From Tritrichomonas musculus (taxonomy: Eukaryota; Parabasalia; Tritrichomonadida; Tritrichomonadidae), in assembly GCA_039105265.1 (NCBI GenBank), contig JAPFFF010000003.1, positions 3,410,001 through 3,474,000 of the forward strand: DNA of 64,000 nucleotides, read 5' to 3'. Below are positions 28,894 to 37,944 of this stretch, one piece after another. The position numbers were made by a program, and so were the translations under genes. A model generated the notes under the pieces. The model searched no databases. It saw nothing but the letters and a program-made list of their open reading frames with translations, and had not been told where the DNA came from. The number at the start of each line of letters is the position of its first letter. Within the stretch, counting starts at the first letter, position 1.

Positions 28894-30423
28894 ATGGATG
28901 ACTGGGACGAAAGTGCTTATGTTGCTAGGAAAATTAATGTTCTTGAACAGAAAATAAAGCAAAGAGAAAAGTCGATCGAAGCAATGAGAAAGAAAATGCA
29001 ACAATACTTGAGTGAAATTGAAATTAAAAAAGAGCAAAATAGAAGACTCTTAATTAAAAAAAATGCACTTGCAAATCAACTTCACTTATATCGGAAAGCA
29101 ATACAACTATCTTCAAAGAGTTCCAAGACACTTAAACAACAAACTGAAGAATTATTTGACAAAGAAAATAAAAAAATAATGGATATTGAAGATCAAACTG
29201 CAGAACTCGAAGAACTCCTTGATAAAGTTCAAAAACATTTACCATCAATTAAAGAAAGGCTTGCTGAATTGAAAATCCAAATTCCTGACTTTCAAGTAGA
29301 TCTTTTGAAAATCAATTTCAAAGAATGCATGAAATTGAAGATGGGTATTTTTAACAAAAAAATGATACTTGCATTAAGATCAACACATTTTATGGAAGAT
29401 GAAATTCAAGAAAAAATGAATGAAAGAAGCAAATTAATGCGAGAAGTTAAAGCACTTACTCCACCAAAACCCCGTATGATGTATGAAGAACCTACCAAGA
29501 GCCAATTTAAAAAAGCTCCCGCTTCTGAATTTAAAAACTCAAAAAATTTCGAATCTGTTTTCTGTGACAAAATGTTCAACCAAGCAAAATCATTATTAGA
29601 AAGATATCAGTCTTGTCTAGACATCAAGCCCAATGACCAATTATCCAATTCTGATTTAATTTATTCTCCAGTTGCTGTGTCTCGGACACCAACAGCTGTT
29701 GCAAGAAGAAGTCCACGTAATAGAAAGGGAAATTATCGAAGCAGCATCAATAATTACTCGAGCAGCGGTGATATTAGAAGCAGCCTTAACAGCAGTAATG
29801 GAAGCCCTCTTAGTAGCCGTGCAAGTGCAAAACTTCTTGACAGTCCTATCCAAGGTAGTGCCAGAGGCACTAATCTAACTGCTTCAGCTAGGCTCAATAG
29901 GAGATCTCAAAGACGTCAACAATATAAATCAGTAAATATTACTCAATCGCCTAAAGCTGAGATAAGTGAAGCTAATTCTAATTTACAAATTCGAATATCT
30001 ACTCTTACTGATGCTATTTCAAAGCTCAATGAACTTTTAGGCAAAGTCAATAAAGTAAATGAATCAATGACAACATTTAAAAATTCAATGAATAAAAAGA
30101 TTGAAGAAGCCAAAATGGAGGCAACATTCACACCTAAATCACTTCCAAAGGTTTTAGCCGCTTTAGAAAAGTTAAATGAAACAAAGAAGAAAATTGCATC
30201 TGAAAAAGCTGAAGTTCAATCCCTTAGAATGGACATTCCAGAACAATGGAATGGATCACCTCAAGGACTTCTCAAGTGGCAGAAACAATTACTGGAACAG
30301 AAAGAAAAACTTGAAAATAGTTTGGGTAAACAAATTACTCACACAGAAAATCAATTAAAAGATTTAAAAATAGTCACAAGAAGACGAGTTAATACTTTAA
30401 CAAAGCTTAAGCAAACAAAATAA
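28894..30423 (+). CDS. Coiled-coil protein, 509 aa
   Basis: Family not recognised. Long coiled-coil segments occupy about residues 8-145 (VLEQKIKQREKSIEAMRKKM and on) and about 355-509. Between them is a Ser/Arg/Asn-rich linker (about residues 255-350) with several SPR/SPx sites (RSPRNRKG, NGSPLSSR, LDSPIQGS) that could be phosphorylated. No membrane segment, signal peptide or enzymatic motif is visible. Such an arrangement is common in cytoskeletal or centrosomal/flagellar structural proteins, which is only an inference here. A strong initiator-like TCATTT precedes the ATG. Confidence 0.75.
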   Translation: MDDWDESAYVARKINVLEQKIKQREKSIEAMRKKMQQYLSEIEIKKEQNRRLLIKKNALANQLHLYRKAIQLSSKSSKTLKQQTEELFDKENKKIMDIEDQTAELEELLDKVQKHLPSIKERLAELKIQIPDFQVDLLKINFKECMKLKMGIFNKKMILALRSTHFMEDEIQEKMNERSKLMREVKALTPPKPRMMYEEPTKSQFKKAPASEFKNSKNFESVFCDKMFNQAKSLLERYQSCLDIKPNDQLSNSDLIYSPVAVSRTPTAVARRSPRNRKGNYRSSINNYSSSGDIRSSLNSSNGSPLSSRASAKLLDSPIQGSARGTNLTASARLNRRSQRRQQYKSVNITQSPKAEISEANSNLQIRISTLTDAISKLNELLGKVNKVNESMTTFKNSMNKKIEEAKMEATFTPKSLPKVLAALEKLNETKKKIASEKAEVQSLRMDIPEQWNGSPQGLLKWQKQLLEQKEKLENSLGKQITHTENQLKDLKIVTRRRVNTLTKLKQTK

Positions 30424-30736
30424 TTGATTTTTAATTAACTTGATTATCATTTATGTAAATTTTTTTCATGTAAAATTTCACTTTTTTTTTGAAAACTTAG
30501 ACGATAAAAAAACATACAATTTCTGAAATATTAAAAAAACTCCATAAAAAAGTCTTTTATTATTGAATACACTTAAAAATCTCTAGCTTTTGAAGCTGAC
30601 ATTACGTCTAAACATATAAAAACATATCCTAAAAAAATATCCTCATTCAATATTTTAATCAAACAAGTAAATTTAGTCTCTTCTTTGCAAAGTTTTTTTT
30701 CCATTAAAGAGACAGAAAAAACAATTAAAATCAACT
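30424..30736. other. Intergenic between convergent genes
   Basis: 313 bp of AT-rich 3' flanks. No ORF or repeat seen. Confidence 0.4.
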
Positions 30737-32299
30737 CTATAATGATTCATGAACAAAGCACTTCTCTAATTCATAAGGCTTATTGATAAAATTAATATCT
30801 GGGTCAAAATCTGCAGCTTGTTGTTGAAGTTCATTCCATGCTCCTCTTTCTTGTGTTATTTTTTGATTATTTATTTTTTCTATTTCTTCTAAAGCTTTAT
30901 ATACTTGATCATAAACTTCAGGTGCAACTTGCATGCAAATTCTTAGAACAGAAATTGCAATGTTCTTTATAGCTGCGTTCCAATGATATTTTCCTGCTCG
31001 ATATAAACTTGGTATAACCATTGGAAATAGGTTTGTAGCATATTGAGCAAAAAGAATAATAAAGTTGTCACTTTTCCATAGTAAAATTGCAGTTTCACTT
31101 ATTTGGAAACTTGGTGATTCAATACAACGAGAAACAACCGAAAAGACTTCGATCATAACAACTTTGAATTGATCTTCAGTCATTGAATCTATTAAAGTTG
31201 AGAGCTCTGATAAAAAAAGAAGGGCTTTCCAAGAATTATTAGGCCAATATCTAAGCATACTATGAATAACAAAAGGTATTAAAGTAGAATCTTTTTCGAT
31301 ATACTGTATGATACAATAGAATAGGTTTTCTTGGAATGATTGATAATAATCAGAACTATGCAAAGGAATGAGGATTTGCGTTAAAAATTTAAGATTGCTG
31401 GGTTTTATTGGAACAGTAAATCCGTTAATAATTGAAACATAGAATTCTAGAAGTTCGTTGATTCCATTGAAAAATTTTGTGTCATATAAGAATGTAAAAA
31501 ATATCTGTTGCATTATCGCACGCATTTTTGGACGAATTTGGTTAAACTTCATATATAGACGGTGAAGAATGTTCTTTAATGACTCACGCTCGCGCGGATC
31601 AGTTGAATTGAAGAGCCCAAAGAATTTAGTAAGAAAATGATCATCAAATCTTTTCATATGTTGGGCAACAACTAGTTGTTGAGATTCAAGAAATCTCATG
31701 AAGATTTGATAAACTGTGTCGAGGTGAGGCCAAGAGGCTTCTAATAATGAATCCTTGATATCATCTCCAAAAAACGGAACTTTTGAAAGCGGCGGGACGG
31801 GTGGTAAATCACGAAAGATATTCTTTTCAATCATCTCAAAAAGAGCATCAAAAGTTTCACCATCAATTAATTGGAAATAACGGCTGGATTGTATATGCTC
31901 ATGAATCTCGCTTAAATATTTTGATTTTGTTTGCTTATTTTTAACGTCAGCTTTGGGGTCACCAAAGTTGCAAATTGTACAACATTCCTTGAGCTTTTTT
32001 CTCATTACATCATTATAATTATTTGGGGGAACACCAGATAGCTCTGGGAGCTGCTGCATTACTCCATAATTTGTAGCTGCATAAGAAGATGTAATCATTT
32101 TTTGAATACCCATTGTTTGCAGCATATCTGAACGCGGTGTACAAAGTCTTTGGCGATTTTTGAGAATTAGGTTTGATCGTTCAATTACACGGGGATTTGC
32201 TGACATTGGCGTTTTTCCAAGCTTAACAGCGAGACCGGGAGGCTGCTTGTTGTTATTTGCTTGGATAACACGACGTCCAAAGGTTCTTCCTCCATTCAT
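30737..32299 (-). CDS. Protein phosphatase 2A regulatory subunit B56 (B'), 520 aa
   Basis: Regulatory subunit that directs the PP2A A/C heterodimer to substrates bearing LxxIxE motifs. The HEAT-like B56 core covers about residues 140-500. Diagnostic stretches are ASWPHLDTVYQIFMRFLES, FLTKFFGLFNSTDPRERE, LKNILHRLYMKF, FLYDTKFFNGINELLEFY, LKFLTQILIPLHS, SMLRYWPNNSWKALLFLSEL and YHWNAAIKNIA, all close to animal, plant and yeast B56. The N-terminal extension of about 135 residues is polar and basic (GGRTFGRRVIQANNNK) and contains a CCTICNFGDP patch unlike typical B56. The extension could be regulatory or localising. Stop is TAG. Confidence 0.94.
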   Translation of the reverse strand: MNGGRTFGRRVIQANNNKQPPGLAVKLGKTPMSANPRVIERSNLILKNRQRLCTPRSDMLQTMGIQKMITSSYAATNYGVMQQLPELSGVPPNNYNDVMRKKLKECCTICNFGDPKADVKNKQTKSKYLSEIHEHIQSSRYFQLIDGETFDALFEMIEKNIFRDLPPVPPLSKVPFFGDDIKDSLLEASWPHLDTVYQIFMRFLESQQLVVAQHMKRFDDHFLTKFFGLFNSTDPRERESLKNILHRLYMKFNQIRPKMRAIMQQIFFTFLYDTKFFNGINELLEFYVSIINGFTVPIKPSNLKFLTQILIPLHSSDYYQSFQENLFYCIIQYIEKDSTLIPFVIHSMLRYWPNNSWKALLFLSELSTLIDSMTEDQFKVVMIEVFSVVSRCIESPSFQISETAILLWKSDNFIILFAQYATNLFPMVIPSLYRAGKYHWNAAIKNIAISVLRICMQVAPEVYDQVYKALEEIEKINNQKITQERGAWNELQQQAADFDPDINFINKPYELEKCFVHESL

Positions 32300-33087
32300 T
32301 TTTTTTTATTTTCGCTAGAAGGTATGGAGAAAAAAAAAAATAGAGAACGTCTCTCTATTTTTCTGAGAATAAGAATTTCAAATTGAGACAATATAAATTG
32401 AAAAAGTGATAAAGTAATTCTACATCTATCTCTCAATTTTGAATAAAAGGCCAAAAAATTCAGCTTATTTTATAACTCAAAGAAGAGTTATTATAAATAT
32501 TGAATTTTTAGTACATTTTTCTAATTTTTATGATTTATATAATTTATAAAAAAGGAAATATTTTTTTTTGTTTTTTCAGGATTAATCTCTCAAATGTTAA
32601 TCGTATAAACGTATAATCACATTAGAATATTGAAACACTTGGAATTATAATATATTCCTTAATATATGCTATTTACTGTGCGAAATTCGAAGTATCATTT
32701 ATCATATGAAAAACTATACTTTGAAAGTGTTATAAATATAATTATTTTTATTTATAAAAATATTAAGATACTTTATATATAAAGCATAAATAAATATATA
32801 AAATGCTTTTTAATAATACTATATATAATAATTAAAATAATTGCTGGAAATATTAATATTTTTCTCAAGATATTGCAATTTTTTATCAGTAAACAAAAGT
32901 GAAATAATTTGTGTTAATTAACAGATACCTTTGAATTCATAAAAAAAAAAAAAAAAAAAACAACAACTAAATACATATTTACATACTCTCTCTTTATAAG
33001 AAAATCCATTTTCTCTGAAAATTTTGAATATAATTGAATTTAATCCTCATTTAAAATTCATATTTTTCGTATTTTTTGTTTTCCTGA
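32300..33087. other. Intergenic between divergent genes, about 790 bp
   Basis: AT-rich, with an A-run of about 20 at 32941-32960. A slightly less AT-rich spot before the second gene contains TCCTCATTTAAAATTCATATT, which includes TCATTT and TCATAT initiator-like words about 20-40 bases upstream of ATG 33088. No ORF seen. Confidence 0.4.
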
Positions 33088-36000
33088 ATGTTTAGACAGC
33101 AAAGATCCGAAACTTCATTATCATCCGATTATCAAAACATCAATGAATATATAAAATCATGCAAAAATATCATATCTTTAATTATTGATTCAAATAATAC
33201 TGAACCAAAAAATATATCTAAAATAACATGCGAAATTACAAAATTACTTGAGTTAGGACATCTTGTTGATCCAATGCCTAAAAAAATTACAGATTTACTA
33301 TATTCATCAACTTTTTTATTTTGCCATGCTTTTCAAAACGATCATATTCAATTATTTTCAAGTTTGGCATCTGTTTTTAATTCAAATAAATCTTTTTATA
33401 TCAACAATTCCTATCAAAAAATTCCATCTTATACATGGGCAATAGTTGTTGATAATTTTATTCAGTCTTACAGTCTTGAATCAATTATGAAACGATTACA
33501 AAACGAAACAAACCCAGGATTAACCTCCGATCATTTTTTAAGCTTTTCCTCAATTTTAAAATCAATATGTTCAAGAATTGAAAGCAAAAAATATCAAGAT
33601 ATTTTAAGAAGAGCACTTAAATATCTTATCAATTTTTTAATAAAGAATAAAAGATGTCCAGATGATTCTTTTATTCAATTATATTCTCAATATTTTAGTT
33701 TATGTTCAACCACATTTCAAAATCCAGATGATTTTTCTGATTTTTTAACTCTTTTAAATTATATTTATAATTACAAAGAATCAAATATGAATGATTTTAT
33801 ATGTATTCAAGTCTTGTCACTTTTCCATACCCCAGCCAAAAATCTTTCAATTACTCAAGATTTTTGTGATTTCATCTTTTCAAAAACAGACGTAAAAATT
33901 ACAAAATCAACGATTGACAAAGAACAATTAGATGATTCATTTTTATCTTTTCTTATTTGTGTTCTAGAAAACAAAGGATTCGATGCTTTTGATTCATCAT
34001 CCTTGAATTATTTATTTGAAATATTGAACAGCAACATTGATTATTCAAAATTGACAGATAATTTTGTTAATTTTGCCTCTGATTTTATAATTTTGAAAAA
34101 TCTTCAAGATAACAAAATTGAAAGCAACGGTTCACAACCGAATATAATTCTATCACAATTTGTTATCAAAAATGTACCACTTCATTATGAATATTTATTA
34201 TTCAATTCATTCAAATTCAAATGCATTGAAAATATGATCGTTGCATCACAGAAAAAGTTAGCTGACATTTATTCACATGTTGATTCATCAATGATACCTG
34301 CCACCATTCAAGCATTCCGAAATAAACTAGAAAGAGCAACCAATGATTTTGAATTTGCTTCAATTTTGAATACTTTACTTGATTTTTCAATGAAAATTGA
34401 AGAAAATCTTGATTTCAAAGCTGTTGGAATTAACCGCCATATTGACCATCCAACTGAAAAATCACATCAGATAACATTGAATGTTTCTCATCCGAACGGA
34501 AAATTGCAAATTGAATGCGACAAAAAACTGACAGTATCAGAATTAAAAGGGACCATTTCATTGAAGCTTCAAGTTGACCCGAAACATCTACTTTTGTTTC
34601 ATGAAAAAAGGGGTCTTCAAGACCATTTAACAATTGAAAATTGCCAAATTAACAACGGCTCAGAAATAGAAGTTAGTGGCACTTTTCAACCCCTTCCAAT
34701 TGAGTCATATCCGACGGTTATCCTCTCAAAAGATTTCCCTTTATTTTTGCTTGGAAACCTTCAGAAAGAAACCGCCAAAATAAAGCAGGAGTCCATCCAC
34801 AACTTTTTGAATTATTTGCCAACGGAATTGAATACACTCAAAACCGTCGAAGATGGAAACAATTTCATCCTTCATCTGAGAAGTGCGAAATCATCCATTC
34901 ATCTCCAATACTTGCTTGAGACGGCCTCTTCTCAGTGCAACAATCAAGCCGTTGTCAGCGAATACGCGCGAACTCGTGTTTTTTCATCTCTTTGCGATGA
35001 ACTAAGCAAGAAGAAGAGAATTGAAGCAGACAATGCATGCTCATTTTTGTCATTCTTCTTGTCATTCTTTTCACCTTCATTTAACGGTTTGAGTGACCGT
35101 TTAGTACCTTCACTTCTCAAGCTTCTTTCAATTGAAGGAAAAGATGAACTTTTTGTATCGATCATTTCACTTTTGAATAAACTTCATCAATCATCACCTC
35201 ACCAGACATTAAATGCAGTTAAGTCTAACCTCAAAGAATTGTCAAGGGCAATTCAAGGCACCCCTGAATCATCATTTGAAAATCTGACACAATTCATTCT
35301 ATCGTTAAATGACAGATTATTTTTTGAATTGTTTTGTTATTCATATTCAAATGATGAAAACCGTTTCACTCGTCTGCTGAATCAGCTCCGAACAGGCCAA
35401 GATGAAGAGCCACTCGAGTGCATAAAGAAATGCCTGCTGATCATGAGAGAAGCTGATGAAGTTCCCTTTGAAAAGCTATTCAATTTATTCAATTCAAAAT
35501 TGAATAAAAAAATTCTCGATCAAAACAAATTCATCATTGATGATTTATTGGAAATCGAGCAGAAAACAGATTCTAATAAGACGCGATCTTTAATCCTTGA
35601 AAGTTTGGATCATCTATCGTCTTTATCTGACACTTCACGTCTAGCAATTCATGACTTTATCGTTAATCTTTCAAAGACAACTTTGAATGATTACGACTTT
35701 TCTCTACTTTCAGTTGAACGATCAAAATCTGGTCAAAAAGTTCTTCTTTCAGGGCGAAGTGACATCAACTCTGTTCTCCAGATTTTATATCACATTTCAC
35801 CATTCAATTTCAATGAAAGTCAGAATTGCATCGAATCTGTCACAAAGATCCAAAGTCTGTTCCTGGAAATGGCTCTTTGTGAGAGGAAGTTCATCAATAT
35901 TGGCGACATAACTGGCTATTTCACAGGTTTACAAAGGGATGCAGCAACCTTCTTCAACGACATCTTGAAGAACGCGCCTGAAGGCTGGAAGGACGGTTAC

Positions 36001-37944
36001 AGAGGAGTTTTGAGGGTGGAAATAACGGGCGAATTTCAGAGGAACTTCAGAAGCCAATCGAGAGAAAATTTTCTATATCTAACCGTTCCAATTCTGGGAT
36101 TTGAAAGATTGCCCGACGCCCTTCTTTACTTGTTCAATAACACCGAACACTTCACTGGCGAAACACGTTATTTTGCACATGAAATAAACATGTCAATTGA
36201 TGCACTGAAATCGATGAAATTTATCAAGACTCCTTCGGTAATGGCTCTCGAATTAATTCGGTTCAATAAGGATGGAAACAAATACGTAAATGATATCGAT
36301 GTTCCATTGATCCTGGATGTGTCTGATTTAGTAACCGAAAATAAACCTCTCAATTATAATTTAGATGCGGCAATCGTGATTGATCCAATTTCGAGCGATT
36401 TCAATGCTTTTGTTAGAAATAGAAGATGTAATTCGTCTTGGATCTTGTTTGATAATAACAAAAACTTTATTGAAGTTGATGATGAAAATGAAATTAATAT
36501 GATATTGAAAAATTCTTATCTTGTTTTTTATACACTAAGAGAATCAAATATTGTTCTTGCTGACTTCTTTGAAAACATGAAAGTAAGTCCAAGCATGCTT
36601 GAATGGATCGATAAAGCAAACGACCAAATAAGAATTCAAAATAAAACATACAATAAAGAGATTGTTAAATACATGTATAATCACGCTGAACCAGTAGCAT
36701 TGCTTAGCTATTTCATTCATGTCATCTGCCGTTCACAGGATAAAATATTGATTGAAAAAACAATTGAAAAACTGACAAATACTTTAACGGTCGACCAAAT
36801 GATAAACTATTTCGAGTCTGATTTTAATATTGTTGTTGATGCTCTTTCGAAATCACAAAATTTGAATTACATCATTGATATTTTCTCTTTCTGTTTCAAA
36901 AACTATTCAAAAATTGAAAGCTTATTTGGTCTAATGAATCATTTTTTGAATCAATTAAAATTCATTGTTTATTATCAAATAACACCAATTTCTCATTTAT
37001 TATTGAAGTTTGTTTCATTTTCACCTGAATTTGTTGATACTTGTCGAAAAGACAATTGGCATCAAAAAATGATTTTAATTATTTTCTTGATTTTTGATTG
37101 CGAAAGAGGTTTCGAATATTTTAGCAATCTTGACCTAAGCCCACTTTTTGATACGCTTTCTATTTTAATATCAAAAGAATACGTTCCAAATCGATATGTA
37201 TTTTTATTTAACATAAAAGATAAAGTTTTCCATTCCAAGAAACACATTCAATCATACATTGCATTACTATTTAGATTGCGTTTATTGAATATGATCGAAT
37301 TAAGAAACGATTTCCAAAATCTTTACTTATTCTTAAACAATTTCCAATCAATTCTTGAGAAAGGAAATGTTCCTCAAATTCCACCATTTATGCGAACTCC
37401 TGAGGTTTTCACGCAACTTCAATATATAATAAAATTAGGAAATGATTCCCTACGTTCAAATCTAACAGACACATATTTGCCAAAATTACTTTCTTATGTG
37501 CAAAGTGAAGATGAAGAAGTTAAAAAAGCCTCAAAAGACTTAATTTTATCTCTTTGTGATGATAATTCAAAAAGTTCATACGATACATTGATAAGAAAGC
37601 TTCTTTCAATGCTTCCAGAGGCACCTGATTGCTCACCAATTCTTGAAGTTATTGCAGAATTGATCAAAAAGTCTCAATTAAAAGACATTGACTATTTAAA
37701 TTCAATTTTTAATTGTTCAAACAGACTTCATTCAAATAATTTGACAAATTCGTTGATCTCATTTTACCAAGTTTATGATCATCCAGTACTTGAAGAAAAC
37801 TTGCCAAAAATTGTCGAAAGCATTAATGACAATTATGAAGAATTGATTGATTTTATTTTAAAGTTTTCAGGTCAATCAATTGACCATTCCTTATCGTCAC
37901 CAAAATGGGAAGAAATTGCTGAAAAAGTGGACGTTAATCATTGA
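33088..37944 (+). CDS. Giant USP-family protein, catalytically dead; N-terminal part, 1618 aa to in-frame TGA
   Basis: Resembles the very large USP9X/USP24/USP34-type deubiquitinases. About residues 1-450 are an ARM/HEAT-like helical solenoid. About 460-535 form a ubiquitin-like domain (ITLNVSHPNGKLQIECDKK, then LTVSELKGTISLKL). About 880-1150 are a USP-like domain, recognised by VLLSGRSDINSVLQILYHIS (the Cys-box region of USPs, GNTCYMNSxLQ), QRDAATFFNDIL (QQDAxEFxxxLL), FLYLTVPI and VMALELIRFNKDG (LxLxLxRF). The catalytic Cys position is changed to SD with one residue missing, and the His box (GHYxxY) is absent, so it should bind ubiquitin chains or partners without cleaving them. The rest is again helical. 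The frame stops at TGA 37942-37944 but continues in phase for another 900 codons. Confidence 0.85.
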   Translation: MFRQQRSETSLSSDYQNINEYIKSCKNIISLIIDSNNTEPKNISKITCEITKLLELGHLVDPMPKKITDLLYSSTFLFCHAFQNDHIQLFSSLASVFNSNKSFYINNSYQKIPSYTWAIVVDNFIQSYSLESIMKRLQNETNPGLTSDHFLSFSSILKSICSRIESKKYQDILRRALKYLINFLIKNKRCPDDSFIQLYSQYFSLCSTTFQNPDDFSDFLTLLNYIYNYKESNMNDFICIQVLSLFHTPAKNLSITQDFCDFIFSKTDVKITKSTIDKEQLDDSFLSFLICVLENKGFDAFDSSSLNYLFEILNSNIDYSKLTDNFVNFASDFIILKNLQDNKIESNGSQPNIILSQFVIKNVPLHYEYLLFNSFKFKCIENMIVASQKKLADIYSHVDSSMIPATIQAFRNKLERATNDFEFASILNTLLDFSMKIEENLDFKAVGINRHIDHPTEKSHQITLNVSHPNGKLQIECDKKLTVSELKGTISLKLQVDPKHLLLFHEKRGLQDHLTIENCQINNGSEIEVSGTFQPLPIESYPTVILSKDFPLFLLGNLQKETAKIKQESIHNFLNYLPTELNTLKTVEDGNNFILHLRSAKSSIHLQYLLETASSQCNNQAVVSEYARTRVFSSLCDELSKKKRIEADNACSFLSFFLSFFSPSFNGLSDRLVPSLLKLLSIEGKDELFVSIISLLNKLHQSSPHQTLNAVKSNLKELSRAIQGTPESSFENLTQFILSLNDRLFFELFCYSYSNDENRFTRLLNQLRTGQDEEPLECIKKCLLIMREADEVPFEKLFNLFNSKLNKKILDQNKFIIDDLLEIEQKTDSNKTRSLILESLDHLSSLSDTSRLAIHDFIVNLSKTTLNDYDFSLLSVERSKSGQKVLLSGRSDINSVLQILYHISPFNFNESQNCIESVTKIQSLFLEMALCERKFINIGDITGYFTGLQRDAATFFNDILKNAPEGWKDGYRGVLRVEITGEFQRNFRSQSRENFLYLTVPILGFERLPDALLYLFNNTEHFTGETRYFAHEINMSIDALKSMKFIKTPSVMALELIRFNKDGNKYVNDIDVPLILDVSDLVTENKPLNYNLDAAIVIDPISSDFNAFVRNRRCNSSWILFDNNKNFIEVDDENEINMILKNSYLVFYTLRESNIVLADFFENMKVSPSMLEWIDKANDQIRIQNKTYNKEIVKYMYNHAEPVALLSYFIHVICRSQDKILIEKTIEKLTNTLTVDQMINYFESDFNIVVDALSKSQNLNYIIDIFSFCFKNYSKIESLFGLMNHFLNQLKFIVYYQITPISHLLLKFVSFSPEFVDTCRKDNWHQKMILIIFLIFDCERGFEYFSNLDLSPLFDTLSILISKEYVPNRYVFLFNIKDKVFHSKKHIQSYIALLFRLRLLNMIELRNDFQNLYLFLNNFQSILEKGNVPQIPPFMRTPEVFTQLQYIIKLGNDSLRSNLTDTYLPKLLSYVQSEDEEVKKASKDLILSLCDDNSKSSYDTLIRKLLSMLPEAPDCSPILEVIAELIKKSQLKDIDYLNSIFNCSNRLHSNNLTNSLISFYQVYDHPVLEENLPKIVESINDNYEELIDFILKFSGQSIDHSLSSPKWEEIAEKVDVNH

